A stretch of 64,000 bases of DNA from Phycisphaerae bacterium RAS1 (GTDB taxonomy: Bacteria > Planctomycetota > Phycisphaerae > UBA1845 > Fen-1342): the NCBI GenBank assembly GCA_007859745.1, contig SMLU01000001.1, positions 310,001 to 374,000 on the forward strand, given 5' to 3'. The translations under genes were made by a program, and so were the position numbers. This document shows positions 33,662-43,289 of this stretch, piece after piece. A model generated the notes under the pieces. That model was given only the letters and a program-made list of their open reading frames with translations, did not search any database and was not told where the DNA came from. The number at the start of each line of letters is the position of its first letter. Positions within the stretch are counted from its first letter, which is position 1.

Positions 33662-35191
33662 CTATGGAGCGCCGCCCGTCGCCTGCGTCGCCGCCGGCAC
33701 GGCCGCGGACGATGACTCGGAGGCGCCGCTCGCGGCGCCCGTCTGAATCGTTGGGTTGTACAGCAGCACGCGGTCGCCCTCCGCTACGCCTTCGGCAATC
33801 TGGATGTACGTGTCGTTGCTCAGTTCGGGTTTGACCGCGACACGCTGCGGCTGGCGGCCGCGCATGACGTAGCTGTAATGCGTGCCCTCCTCGATGAAGA
33901 CGCACTGCCGGGGGACATAGAGCACGTCGTCGCGCTCATCGACGAAAATCTCCGCCTTGGCGCTGATGCCCGGCTTGAGCGTCAGGCCTTCGGTCGAGTC
34001 GAGCACGATGTCGACGGTGAACTTCTTCACCTCCTCGTTGCCGCCGCCGCGCCAGCCGCCGCCGCCCTCGCCGGCGATGGTGGCGATCTTGGTGACTTCG
34101 CCTTTGAGAACCAGCCCGGGATACGTGTCCATGGTGACGGTGGTCTTCTGCCCGTCCTTGATCTTGTTGATGTCCGCCTCGTGCACCTGCACCTGCACCT
34201 GCATCACGCGCAGGTCGGGAATCGTGAACAGCGTGAAGCCGCCCCAGATCTGGCCGCCGAGCTTGATGTCCTCGCGCTGCCAAGGCTGGTTCGGCTCGCC
34301 GTAGATGACGATGCCCGGCGACGGACACTTGATGGTGAAGCGTTCAATTTCATCGCTGACCTCCTTGAGGTTCTTCTTCTGCGATGAAAGTCGCTGCTCT
34401 GCGCCGGCGACAGCCGCCTGCTTCTGTCCCAACGTCGAGGCGGCCCGTTTCTCGGCGCTGTTCAGCCCGCGCTGCGCGTCGGCGACGGCCGCTTCCTTGT
34501 CCACCAGCGTCATGGGGAGCGTGTACTTGTCGAACAGCTCAAGATCACGGCGCGCGCCGACCAGCTTGATCTCGGCCCGCTCAAACTCGATCTCATCCTG
34601 CGTGGCCTGCGACTTGTTGATGTAGTTCTTCTCCAGCAGCTTGATCGAGTCTTCGTATTTCTTTTTCGCCCGGCTGTGATCGGTCTCGGCCTGCTTGATG
34701 AGCACTTCCAGGTTGCGTCGTTCCTTAGGCGCCTCGCCGTCGCGATACCGTTCCAGTTCATTCCTGGCCTTGTTCAGCGCGATCTGTGCTTTCTCGATGT
34801 TGGCCACGTTGTCCGTTTTCTGGATGTCCAACTCGGTTCTGGCGGAGACAAGATCAGCGTCGGATTTCACGATGTCCAGCTCGAGCTGCTGCTTCTGGTT
34901 CTCGAGGTCCATCGTGTCGAGCTTGCACAGCACCTCTTCCGCCGCGACCGTCTTGCCCTCCTCGATCAGCATGGTGATCTTCCCGCCGCGCCGCCCGCGA
35001 AAGACGATCTTCTCCGAGTTCTTCGCCATCAGCGAGCCATTCTCGGTGATGGTCACCGTCAGCCGGCCGCGCCGCACGGAAAAGAGCATTTCGTCGCCTT
35101 CGGCGCGCGACGGCCGGAAATACCCGCCCAGTTGCAGCACGCCCAGGCCGCCCAGCAGCACCACCGCGCCGATGATCACCGTCAATTTCAT
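33662..35191 (-). CDS. HlyD/MacA-type periplasmic adaptor protein
   Basis: 509 residues from the ATG at 35191, which overlaps the TolC-like stop as ATGA; a GTG at 35203 is also possible. An N-terminal membrane anchor (LTVIIGAVVLLGGLGVLQL), lipoyl-like halves around GKITMLIEEGKTVAAEEVLCKLD and CPSPGIVIYGE, a very long alpha-hairpin (about 95-290, rich in Lys/Glu), then beta-barrel and membrane-proximal domains (EVTKIATIAGEGGG, KPGISAKAEIFVD). It would link an inner-membrane transporter to the TolC-like protein in the same operon. The pump itself is not adjacent. Confidence 0.9.
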   Translation of the reverse strand: MKLTVIIGAVVLLGGLGVLQLGGYFRPSRAEGDEMLFSVRRGRLTVTITENGSLMAKNSEKIVFRGRRGGKITMLIEEGKTVAAEEVLCKLDTMDLENQKQQLELDIVKSDADLVSARTELDIQKTDNVANIEKAQIALNKARNELERYRDGEAPKERRNLEVLIKQAETDHSRAKKKYEDSIKLLEKNYINKSQATQDEIEFERAEIKLVGARRDLELFDKYTLPMTLVDKEAAVADAQRGLNSAEKRAASTLGQKQAAVAGAEQRLSSQKKNLKEVSDEIERFTIKCPSPGIVIYGEPNQPWQREDIKLGGQIWGGFTLFTIPDLRVMQVQVQVHEADINKIKDGQKTTVTMDTYPGLVLKGEVTKIATIAGEGGGGWRGGGNEEVKKFTVDIVLDSTEGLTLKPGISAKAEIFVDERDDVLYVPRQCVFIEEGTHYSYVMRGRQPQRVAVKPELSNDTYIQIAEGVAEGDRVLLYNPTIQTGAASGASESSSAAVPAATQATGGAP

Positions 35192-36942
35192 GTCGGCCAC
35201 CACAATCCGTCTTCGACGACGAACAGCACGCCCAGGCCGCGCATCAGCCGCAGCCGGGCCACGAAATGCTGCACCTTCAGATTAATCAGCGCGTTCTGGG
35301 CGTTGGTCAACCCCTGCCGCGCATCCAGCAGGTCGCGCGTCTCGGCGTCGCCGGATTCGTAACGCAGCCGCGTCACCTCCACGGCGCGCGTCTCGTACGC
35401 GATCTGGTCCTGCTGCAGCGCGATTCTCTTCTCGATCTGCGTCAGCACGCGGAGCTGGTTCAGGATGTCGCGCTCGATCTCGTCCTCGGTCTGCTCCAGG
35501 TTGCGCCGCGCCTGGGCCAGCGTAATCTGCGCCGAGCGAAAGGCGTTGCGCTCCGCCTGCCGGTTCAGCGGCAGGTTGAGCGTCATGCCGATCGAACCAT
35601 CGCCCACGCTGGGCGTCGCGTCGTCGCCCGCGTCCGGCCCGCTGCTCACGCGATAGTCCGCCGCCAGGTCCAGGTTCGGCAGCAGCCGGTTGGCCGCGAT
35701 GCGCACCTGGCGGGCGGCGTCGTCCACGCGGTCGCGCTGCGTGTGCAGATCGAGCCGGTTTGTCAGCGCCACGTCCACCGCCGAAGCTGCGTCAAAGCTC
35801 ACCGCCGAGAACTCCGGCTCCTGCGGCGCGATCTCGATTTCCGTCGCGGTCGGCAGCGCCAGCAGAATCTTGAAGTTGTCCAGCGCCAGGCGGTAATCCG
35901 TCTTGGAAACCAGCAGGGCGTCCTCCGATTGAATCTCGCGCCGCCGCGCCAGGAACACGTCGTCATCCTTGTTGCGGTCGAGCTGCCTCAGGGCTTCGGC
36001 CTTCTGCCGGTCATAGACCGCGTCCAGGTAGTTCTGCTGATCGTTCGCCAGCCGCACCTGCTGACTCACCAGCCCGTAATACACCTGCGCGACGTTGATC
36101 GCAAAATCCTGCCGGAACAGCTCAAAGGAGCGCACCGCGTAGATCAGGCCGCGCTGCGCCGCGGTCAGCTCTTCGTGCGAGGCCTCGTAGCCCACGCCGC
36201 GCAGCAGCGGCTGCCGCAGGCTGACCTGCAGCGACGAATCCCACGCGAAGCGCTGCTGCCAGAGCGGCGTGGCGATGTCGTTGACGCGCGCCGCCGACGC
36301 CTGGGCCGTGCCGGTGAGCGTGCCGCCCGTGGGCAGAATCTGTCGCGCGCTGAGCGTAGCGTTGCCGTCGTCGCTGCTGGGCTGGTCTTCCGTGTTGCGC
36401 CACACGTACGAGATGGTCGAGTCGAGGATCGGGCCGAAATTGAAGCGGGCCAGCGAGTAGTCGAGGCCGGAGCGATAAAGCGCGTCGCGCTGATCCAGAA
36501 AATCCCGGCCGCTGCGGAAGCCGATCCGCAGCGAAGTCGCCAGGTCCAGCGGGAGCACGCCGGGCTGGGGCGCGGGCGGGCCGGATGCGGCGGCCGCGTC
36601 GGCGGGCCGGGGCGTGTCGGCGTCGGTGGGTGCTGATTGGGTGGCGCTGCCCTGGGCGGATGCGACGGCGTCGCTGGTCGGCTGCGACTCTGTCGCCAAC
36701 GGCTGTGGCCGCTTGACCTGCTGCTGCCGCCCGCCGAGCGTTCGGCGGCCGTACTTGTCGAGGGCGCGATAGACGTCGCGATCGGCGGAGGATTCGTACC
36801 ACGAGGCGCAGCCCGGCAGCAGCGCCGGACAGAGGAGCAGCGCGGCGGCGCATGCGACGCGGCCGGCCGTGACGACGCGCGTCCGGCGTCGTCGCGACGC
36901 GCGGTCGCGGCTGGTCTCCATGACGTGCGGCGATTGGGCCAC
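35188..36942 (-). CDS. TolC-family outer-membrane efflux lipoprotein
   Basis: 584 residues from a GTG at 36942 (GAGGG upstream); an ATG at 36921 is the alternative. Arg-rich start, then a hydrophobic segment and lipobox ALLPGC (Cys45), so probably lipid-anchored. Two internally similar halves have the TolC helical pattern (LFRQDFAINVAQVYYGLVSQQ; ARRNLEQTEDEIERDILNQLR; TRLRYESGDAETRDLLDARQGLTNAQNALINL). First gene of an adaptor-channel operon; the channel would span the outer membrane. An Ala/Pro-rich linker (about 85-135) is unusual. Confidence 0.9.
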   Translation of the reverse strand: MAQSPHVMETSRDRASRRRRTRVVTAGRVACAAALLLCPALLPGCASWYESSADRDVYRALDKYGRRTLGGRQQQVKRPQPLATESQPTSDAVASAQGSATQSAPTDADTPRPADAAAASGPPAPQPGVLPLDLATSLRIGFRSGRDFLDQRDALYRSGLDYSLARFNFGPILDSTISYVWRNTEDQPSSDDGNATLSARQILPTGGTLTGTAQASAARVNDIATPLWQQRFAWDSSLQVSLRQPLLRGVGYEASHEELTAAQRGLIYAVRSFELFRQDFAINVAQVYYGLVSQQVRLANDQQNYLDAVYDRQKAEALRQLDRNKDDDVFLARRREIQSEDALLVSKTDYRLALDNFKILLALPTATEIEIAPQEPEFSAVSFDAASAVDVALTNRLDLHTQRDRVDDAARQVRIAANRLLPNLDLAADYRVSSGPDAGDDATPSVGDGSIGMTLNLPLNRQAERNAFRSAQITLAQARRNLEQTEDEIERDILNQLRVLTQIEKRIALQQDQIAYETRAVEVTRLRYESGDAETRDLLDARQGLTNAQNALINLKVQHFVARLRLMRGLGVLFVVEDGLWWPT

Positions 36943-37294
36943 AATCCGCCCTCAGCGTACAAACCGGTCCACTCGCCGACGGCGGCGCCCGCCGCGCCCC
37001 GTCGCCGGCGTCCGAGAGTATTACACCGATTCATGCTGGACGCGCCCCCGATGACAGATTGTCGGATTTTGTCCGGTCTCGCGCGGCAATTCGTGCGGGT
37101 CACAGGAACCACAGGCTCTGCGTTCTTCTGCTTGCTTCTCGCCCTCGAGCTCACTCGCCCGGCGGGGGCTGACCGGCCGGCTGGCTCGGACGTCTCCTTT
37201 TTCTGCTTGCGTTTTTTTTTCTGATATGCTCCGTCCGAAATTTGGCGTAATGTGAATTATCATGTCGTGTCAGTGTTACTTACAGGAGTGAAAG
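36943..37294. other. Intergenic region, partly AT-richer
   Basis: 352 bases between divergent genes. From about 37190 the sequence becomes AT-richer than anything nearby, with a run of nine T (about 37210) and TGATATGCTC. AGGAG lies about seven bases before the ATG at 37295. A strong promoter for the 37295 gene is plausible here but I cannot place it. No repeat copy seen. Confidence 0.5.
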
Positions 37295-37765
37295 ATGCCA
37301 CGAATTCAGCTGGCGGCTGTCACGATCTTGTTGTCGTTGCCGTTCGAATCCGCGTATGCGCAGTGCTTCGATGTTTCGCAAGATCAGGTCCAAACCTGCT
37401 GCTATACCATCGATTGCGTGTGTTCGGGGTTCCCCGGGGCTGGGTGTCCGCAGGAGGACTGGCAATGTAATAAGCGAAAACTGGTAACCGGCGGCCTGTA
37501 CGATCTTACGTACACGCCACAGCCATGCTACAATTCCACGCCCTGTGCGCCGGAGAACTACCCAGGTGGATGCCATCCGCAGACAAATCCGTGCATTCTC
37601 ACCGGACCCGCGACGCCAAACGGTTCATTTCCAAAGTACTATAGATTGGATATTTGTGCAATTGGTGCGCGCCTCGACAGGAGATTCGATACGGCAGAAT
37701 TCGCGAACGGTGTTCATTCAGACCAGGGACGGTTGCGCAAGCGCATTGGTGAATTGTGGCGCTAG
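37295..37765 (+). CDS. Cys-rich exported protein of unknown function
   Basis: 156 residues with a signal peptide (LAAVTILLSLPFESAYA) and about eleven cysteines over the first 80 mature residues (QTCCYTIDCVC, CNKRK, CYNSTPC, PGGCHPQTNPC), suggesting disulphides. No family recognised. The last 45 residues (ARLDRRFDTAEFANG) look different; in the +1 frame the same DNA reads TVFIQTRDGCASALVNCGA, which continues the Cys-rich style, so a frameshift near 37650 is possible. Base composition appears lower in GC than most of the window. Confidence 0.6.
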   Translation: MPRIQLAAVTILLSLPFESAYAQCFDVSQDQVQTCCYTIDCVCSGFPGAGCPQEDWQCNKRKLVTGGLYDLTYTPQPCYNSTPCAPENYPGGCHPQTNPCILTGPATPNGSFPKYYRLDICAIGARLDRRFDTAEFANGVHSDQGRLRKRIGELWR

Positions 37766-37776
37766 GATTCCGGGAC

Positions 37777-39219
37777 ATGAACGCCGCGGTACATGGACAC
37801 GTACAGTTGTCGCGCCGCGTCGCGCGGGGAACCGTCGCCATGGCGCTGTGCGGGGCTGCCTGCGCGGCGGCGGAGAAGCCTGCCGTGCTCCAGGCTGCGG
37901 AGTCCGTCGGAGACTCAATTTCGACGGCGCGCATCTCGTACTCGCACTGGATTCGGGAACTCGATTCAGACGAGCCGCCGCACACGGAGTTCTTCCTGTA
38001 CCAGTGCGCCGGTGACCGATTTATAACCCGCATTCTAGGCGACGAAGAGGGTGTCGTGCTTCGCGGTCGCGACGGCAGGCCGGCGACTCAGTATTCATTC
38101 ATCGGCCCGCGCCATGTACTGTCGGACAAGAGCGGCATATGGATCCATGCTGAAGGCGATCCGGGTGCGACGGTATCGAGTGTGCAAGGACGCCACTCCG
38201 AATCCGGGCGAGTGCTCGATCTGCGCAGTTTTTCCGCCACTCCAAACGCCCGCGGGACCATGGACAATCTCCGAATGGCGGCGGGATTGCCTCCAGCAAC
38301 CTACACAACGTCGACGGATGGGGAGCTTGACGTTGTTGAAACGACAAACGAGGGCTGGACCATCAAGTGGTGGATCGACCGAACAAGAGATTTCAACGTC
38401 GTGAAATCTCAGACCTTGCGTGAAGGTCAACTTCTGGGGGAGGTGCGTTATCAGGTCGAGCGTATCGACGGTATCTGGTTCCCAACGCGCGTCGAGCGGT
38501 TCCGACTGGACTCAGGAGGCGATCGGCCGATCGAAGTTCTTCAGATACATAAGGCTGAGTTCAATCGATCAAACCAGCCGCCCGCACTGACGCCGGCGGA
38601 CATCGGAGTCGAGGTCGGCACAGACGTGCAGTTCAACGACCGTCCCCAGGAAGACGGATACTGGGATGGCGAGAAGGTCATTCCGGTCGATCAGTTCTTT
38701 CGAAAGCTCCATAGCGGAGAGCTGGTGCGCGGCCCGGGCGTCCAGGCCGCGATGGAACGCCTTCCGCGCCTGACGCCTGAGATACTCGAGGAGCACCGCG
38801 CCGCCGAACGTGCCGAAAACGCGCAGCCCGCGGACGAGACTCCCACAGGACTGGAGTTGCCAAAGCCGGCCGCGGCGCTGCGGCGACAAACGGACTCGGA
38901 ATGGGCGAGATACACGCGCAAGTTCATTGCCGATTTCAGTCTGGACCGCGAGCAGTGCCAGAAGGCCTGGGGAATCCTGCGCGATTGCCAGGAACAGGCG
39001 GCGCGCTACCTGAAACGCGAGCGCCTGGCATTTGAAAAGCTCGACGACGCCGAACCGGGCGCGGCTACAGGCGCGCCGGCTTCGTCGCCTGCGGGAAGCG
39101 CTCGCGCGATTAGGCTCCGTGAGCCGATCGACAAGATTTTCGAAGCCGAACTCAAGCCCCGCCTGAACCGCCTCCCGACGCGTGCCCAGCGGCAACGCAC
39201 CGAACGGACCAGGCAGTAG
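37777..39219 (+). CDS. Exported protein of unknown function, partner of the Cys-rich protein
   Basis: 480 residues from the ATG at 37777 (a GTG at 37756 would overlap the previous gene). Signal peptide-like start RRVARGTVAMALCGAACAAA. The middle (YQVERIDGIWFPTRVERFRL, WIHAEGDPGATV) is beta-rich and recalls LolA/outer-membrane lipoprotein-sorting folds, weakly. The C-terminal 130 residues are helical and charged (DREQCQKAWGILRDCQEQA). It follows the Cys-rich gene by 11 bases and shares its moderate GC, so the two probably form one acquired operon. Confidence 0.65.
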   Translation: MNAAVHGHVQLSRRVARGTVAMALCGAACAAAEKPAVLQAAESVGDSISTARISYSHWIRELDSDEPPHTEFFLYQCAGDRFITRILGDEEGVVLRGRDGRPATQYSFIGPRHVLSDKSGIWIHAEGDPGATVSSVQGRHSESGRVLDLRSFSATPNARGTMDNLRMAAGLPPATYTTSTDGELDVVETTNEGWTIKWWIDRTRDFNVVKSQTLREGQLLGEVRYQVERIDGIWFPTRVERFRLDSGGDRPIEVLQIHKAEFNRSNQPPALTPADIGVEVGTDVQFNDRPQEDGYWDGEKVIPVDQFFRKLHSGELVRGPGVQAAMERLPRLTPEILEEHRAAERAENAQPADETPTGLELPKPAAALRRQTDSEWARYTRKFIADFSLDREQCQKAWGILRDCQEQAARYLKRERLAFEKLDDAEPGAATGAPASSPAGSARAIRLREPIDKIFEAELKPRLNRLPTRAQRQRTERTRQ

Positions 39220-39224
39220 TTTTC

Positions 39225-39290
39225 GTAAGGTGGGCCGCGCCCGTCATCCGCCGTGTTCGAGCACAAGCAAGGTGGGCACGGCCCACCCTG
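39225..39290. repeat. Inverted hairpin pair (GGTGGGCC type)
   Basis: GTAAGGTGGGCCGCGCCCGT (39225-39244) and the inverted AAGGTGGGCACGGCCCACCC (39269-39288). Related single copies at 48607-48628 and 49943-49963. It follows directly after the stop at 39219. Confidence 0.75.
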
Positions 39291-39373
39291 CCGTTCCGTC
39301 GCCGCACCAAGCGCGACGCCGACGGACCCGTTCGAGCTTGACGCCTCGGCCGGATCGCGCCAATAACCCGCAC

Positions 39374-40183
39374 ATGGCCGAACCCCCGAATGCCGACGCC
39401 TGGCCCGCGCACGTCGGCGCCGCCGCTGAATCGGCCGTCGCCTCCGCGCGTTTCCGCCCTCGCGGCAAAGACGTCTCCCGCATCGAAGCCTTCTTCGACG
39501 CCGCCTTCGCTTTCGCCGTCACGCTCATGGTCGTTTCGCTGCAGGTGCCCGCAACCTACGACGAGCTGGTCGATACGCTCCGCGGCGTGCCGGCGTTCGC
39601 CGTCTGCTTTCTGCTGCTATTCCAGATCTGGCTGGCCCACTACACGTTTTGCCGTCGCTATGGGCTGGCGGACATGACCTGCATCGTGCTGAACTGCGGA
39701 CTGGTCTTCCTGCTGCTCGTTTACATTTTCCCGCTCAAGTTTCTGTGCCTGCTGACGATCGAGGTGCTGACGGGTTTCGGACCGCGCTCGAGCGTGCCCT
39801 TCTATCAGCGCTGCCCGACGGACAAGCTCGACAATATCTTCATCATCTACGGTCTCGGCTTCGCGCTGGTCTGGCTGCTGGTGGCGGGGCTCTACTGGCA
39901 CGCCTACCGCCGCCGCGGGGAGCTGCGGCTGGACGCGGTCGAGACCTGCGACACACTTGAGTCGGTGACGCGCTTCCTCGGATTGGCGCTGGTGGGCCTG
40001 ATCTCCTGCCTGCTGGCGGCGGTGTTCGCGGGCGGGCGAATGGTTGTGATCGCCGGCTGGGCGTACGCGCTGATTGGCGTGATCGAGTTCTTCGTCGGCT
40101 GGACATTCGGCCGGCGCCGCGATCGCATCCGCCGCGCACCGATCGGCGCGACGAACGCCGAAGCGGCCGTCGCACCTTCGTAG
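39374..40183 (+). CDS. TMEM175/DUF1211-like membrane protein
   Basis: 269 residues. SRIEAFFDAAFAFAVTLMVV matches the FSDAxFAxxxTL motif on the first helix of TMEM175-family potassium channels, and FQIWLAHYTFCRRYGL matches the following Trp/His motif. At least six hydrophobic segments follow. Family members form potassium or proton-permeable channels; the bacterial ones usually have one repeat per chain and tetramerise. The FSD Ser is replaced by Phe (FFD), so selectivity may differ. No partner gene evident. Confidence 0.8.
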   Translation: MAEPPNADAWPAHVGAAAESAVASARFRPRGKDVSRIEAFFDAAFAFAVTLMVVSLQVPATYDELVDTLRGVPAFAVCFLLLFQIWLAHYTFCRRYGLADMTCIVLNCGLVFLLLVYIFPLKFLCLLTIEVLTGFGPRSSVPFYQRCPTDKLDNIFIIYGLGFALVWLLVAGLYWHAYRRRGELRLDAVETCDTLESVTRFLGLALVGLISCLLAAVFAGGRMVVIAGWAYALIGVIEFFVGWTFGRRRDRIRRAPIGATNAEAAVAPS

Positions 40184-40289
40184 TCCGTTGAAAAATCTGA
40201 CGAACGGTGCGCCGTCGTCGCGACAAGCGGCTTCGAACGCCGCCGCCGCATCGGCGCGACGCCAACTTACCCTGCTGACTCAGCGCCGA

Positions 40290-42950
40290 CTACCTCGGCG
40301 TCATGACCAGATCCCACTCAAGGATGAAGTTCCTTTCCGTCGGCAAGCTCGAGTAGCGGTGCTTGGTCTTCCACTGCACGCGATTCATCGTGGGGAAAAA
40401 AGCATTGCTGACTACTCCGAGGGCATCGGTCATTTCGGGAAAAAACTGACCGGCGCCGGAGTGAATGAGCTCGCTCTCTGTGACTGGCCCACCGCCGAGA
40501 CAGGGATCGGTCTGGATGCCGGACGCCGAAGCCCTGAAAGGTTCGCCCTTGTCGCGCAGGAAGATTGCCAGGCCTTTTTCGCCGAAGCAGACAAATTCGC
40601 CCTCCACTTCGGCCTCACCCATGACTTCGTTGAATTGCCATACGATCTCGCGCGGCTCGGGGCATTGCGGCGGCGCCGAGGATGCCTGAAACTCGTACCT
40701 GGCGTTGTACGTGAATTTCACTCTGCCGGTGAGTTTGCCGCCGGCGGCGGTTTGCAGCGTGTACTCGGTCTTGATGGTCTGGACGTTGTGGTTTGGCGGA
40801 TCGTCGCGGTCCTTGGTGCGAAGCCGCGTGCCGGTGATCTTGCGCGGGTCGTCTGACCGTTCATACGGGTCGGATTCGCCCTTGTCCGTCTGCGCCTTGC
40901 CGTCCAGGTTCCAGTCCTCCACCCCATCCGGCAATCCGCCGCCGTCGGTGTCCATGAGCAACTCCGGCCTTCGTCCTCCTGGCGAGGCGTTTCCCGGCGG
41001 ATTTCCGCGGGCCTTCCCGTCGCCCTTCTTCTGATTCAGCTTGATGGCGTAGCCGTGCTTTTCGTCGAGTACGCTGCGCTGGATGTCGATCTTGTCGTGC
41101 AGGCAGTCCTTGTCCGAGTCTTGCGAGGGAACGTCGCCGACGGCGCGCCCGTCCCAGAGCGTGCCGAAACGGCTCTTCTCGTCGAAATCAAAGACGCCGT
41201 CGTTGTCGGTGTCGGTCGTGACCTCTTTCTCCTGCTTCTTGCCGGCGACGCCCTTGGGAACGATGTAGATTCGCACCAGGCGGTTGGCCAGAGCGTAGAA
41301 CTCCATCGGCCCGCGCCTGGCCGACGCGCCGCCGTGGTTCCATGGATCGTTGACGATGATCGAATACTTGTGGGGCACGACCGTCGTGTCGATCTCGTAT
41401 CCGTGGGCGGCGATGCTGTGCGTGCCGGCGCCGGCGACAATTACCAGCAGCATCGGCCGGTCGTCGTCGATCGCACCGGTCAGCGCCGTCCAGAGCGAGG
41501 CGTAGCTGTAGACTGCCGGCGTCGTGTATCCAACCGGCGCGCCAAGCGCAAACCGCAGCGGCTTGTCCGGCCAGTTCCCCTCATTGAAGTTCAGGTCCGT
41601 CTCAGGCCCGGCGGCGTCGGCGTGATGCGCGTCGTAGCCGATGCGGTCTTGCGTCAGGTCGCCGCCGTAGAAGTGGTTAATCATCTGCGTCGACGCCAGC
41701 GTGCAGTTCATCTTGTCGGCCGGGTCGTTCGTGTCGCAGGTCACATGCGGGCCGTCCCAGGCGTGCCCCGCGGCCGTTTTGTCAGACTCGAGCAACAGCA
41801 GCGGCGAATCCTTCCTCTGCGAGATGCTCGGAAACGCGCCGCCGGGGGCGTGGGCATCGAGGTTCACGCGCGTGACCATGCCGCGGCCTTGCGCGCGGCC
41901 GCGCGGCTTGGACGTGTCGGCGTCGTCCGTCGCACTCGTGTCCACGACCGTCGCGACGTAGAGGACGTTCACCGGCGACCAATCGGCCGCAATGCCATCC
42001 GCGTCGATCGCCTGCACGCGCCAGTGGTACGTGCCTTCGGCGAGCGTCTGCGTCGTCACGGACGTGTCGGTCATGACATCGATCACCACCGAGGCGAAAT
42101 CGGCATCCGTCGCGACCTGCAACTTGTAAGTGTCGGCGTTCTCCACCGGATACCACGAAAGCTGCACTTCGCCCGCTTCGACGGTGAACCCCGACAACGG
42201 CAGCAGTACCGCCGCCCCGGGGTTCGGATTCGGCAGGCCGGGGGTGGCTTGCGGCGGAGCAAAGCTCGTCCAGCCCTCCCAGCCGATCACCAGCGACTGC
42301 GGATACCGGCCGATCGTCATTCCCACGGTCGGATCCTCCGGCCCGGCCCCGCCGCCGGTTGAAAGCCGGGCGGCTTCGGCCTGCTCCGGGCCCCAGGCGA
42401 TGCGATCGAGCGCGGCCCCGGCGACGTCCAGAAGCGTGAGCGAGCCGGAGACCGGATTGAGGAAATCCGCGGGTGCGGCGCTGATGGTGTCTTCATTCAC
42501 GACTGTGCGGCCGTCGAAAACGACGATGGCGATACCTGCATCATCCGTCTTCGCGCCGTTTGGAACCACGAACTCGCCGCCGGCTTCATTGACCAGCTTG
42601 AGATTGGCAAGCGACGCGCCGGTCGGCGCCTTCAATTCGGCAAACGCAGATTCACCGTCGCGCGGCAAGAACCGGATTTCATTCAGCAGCGCGGTCGCTG
42701 CGAGCATCGGCGGCGGGGCTGGCTCGTCCGGCGCGGCGGGAGGCGCGTCCGCGACGATCGGCTCAGCCCGCGGCGACGTGGCTGAACCGCCGCGGCCGGT
42801 GTTGTCGTTTGCGTTCGCGTTGGCGTTCGAGTTGGAATTCGAGGGCGCCGGCGTGTCGTCGGTTGCGCCGTCGGACGGCGGACAGCCGTTGATCGAAAGA
42901 AGGCAGAGCACGGAAAGGGCAAAACCACTAGCCAGAAGTCGTCGAGGCAT
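40290..42950 (-). CDS. Large lipoprotein with C39-like cysteine peptidase domain and calcium repeats
   Basis: 886 residues. Lipobox LLSINGC (Cys23), then an Asn/Ser-rich linker. About 85-190 resembles a lamin-tail domain (LLNEIRFLPRDGESAFAELK). About 250-335 is fibronectin-III-like (EVQLSWYPVENADTYKLQVA). About 395-540 is papain-like of C39_2 type: Cys416 in MNCTLASTQMINHFYGG, a His in GTHSIAAHGYE, an Asp in IIVNDPWNHG. Then thrombospondin-3-like calcium loops (TDTDNDGVFDFDE, DSDKDCLHDK, DTDGGGLPDG). A cell-surface protease or amidase is a reasonable guess; activity unproven. Confidence 0.75.
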   Translation of the reverse strand: MPRRLLASGFALSVLCLLSINGCPPSDGATDDTPAPSNSNSNANANANDNTGRGGSATSPRAEPIVADAPPAAPDEPAPPPMLAATALLNEIRFLPRDGESAFAELKAPTGASLANLKLVNEAGGEFVVPNGAKTDDAGIAIVVFDGRTVVNEDTISAAPADFLNPVSGSLTLLDVAGAALDRIAWGPEQAEAARLSTGGGAGPEDPTVGMTIGRYPQSLVIGWEGWTSFAPPQATPGLPNPNPGAAVLLPLSGFTVEAGEVQLSWYPVENADTYKLQVATDADFASVVIDVMTDTSVTTQTLAEGTYHWRVQAIDADGIAADWSPVNVLYVATVVDTSATDDADTSKPRGRAQGRGMVTRVNLDAHAPGGAFPSISQRKDSPLLLLESDKTAAGHAWDGPHVTCDTNDPADKMNCTLASTQMINHFYGGDLTQDRIGYDAHHADAAGPETDLNFNEGNWPDKPLRFALGAPVGYTTPAVYSYASLWTALTGAIDDDRPMLLVIVAGAGTHSIAAHGYEIDTTVVPHKYSIIVNDPWNHGGASARRGPMEFYALANRLVRIYIVPKGVAGKKQEKEVTTDTDNDGVFDFDEKSRFGTLWDGRAVGDVPSQDSDKDCLHDKIDIQRSVLDEKHGYAIKLNQKKGDGKARGNPPGNASPGGRRPELLMDTDGGGLPDGVEDWNLDGKAQTDKGESDPYERSDDPRKITGTRLRTKDRDDPPNHNVQTIKTEYTLQTAAGGKLTGRVKFTYNARYEFQASSAPPQCPEPREIVWQFNEVMGEAEVEGEFVCFGEKGLAIFLRDKGEPFRASASGIQTDPCLGGGPVTESELIHSGAGQFFPEMTDALGVVSNAFFPTMNRVQWKTKHRYSSLPTERNFILEWDLVMTPR

Positions 42951-43289
42951 GGATTAAGCCCTCATATACGTAGAACGGCGCGGTAATCCCGTGCGTCCGG
43001 CGATTGAGGCGGCCGCGGTCGGCGCGAATCGCACGCCAGCGACGATTCTCAACCCCTGAAAAATACCTCAGGCGACGCGAATCACGGGGAGGTCAGCCCA
43101 GTGTTGAAACGCTACGCTCTTTCCGAGCCAACAGCAACAGATCCGCACGCAGCGCGGCGGGACGGGGCGGAACGGGTGGGCGGCCGGCGCGCGTGGTTTC
43201 ATTCACCCCCTCGCCTCTCGCCGTCGGACACGGAGGTCCGACGCTACGCGCGCAACGAGGCGCTACGCGTGCAACAACTCGTGCCGCGG
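42951..43289. other. Intergenic region with one GTAG hairpin
   Basis: 339 bases between genes on the same strand. A CGTCGGACC-type hairpin occupies 43220-43247 (CCGTCGGACACGGAGGTCCG and ACGCTAC). GAGGG lies about 12 bases before the ATG at 42950. Nothing else recognised. Confidence 0.7.
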
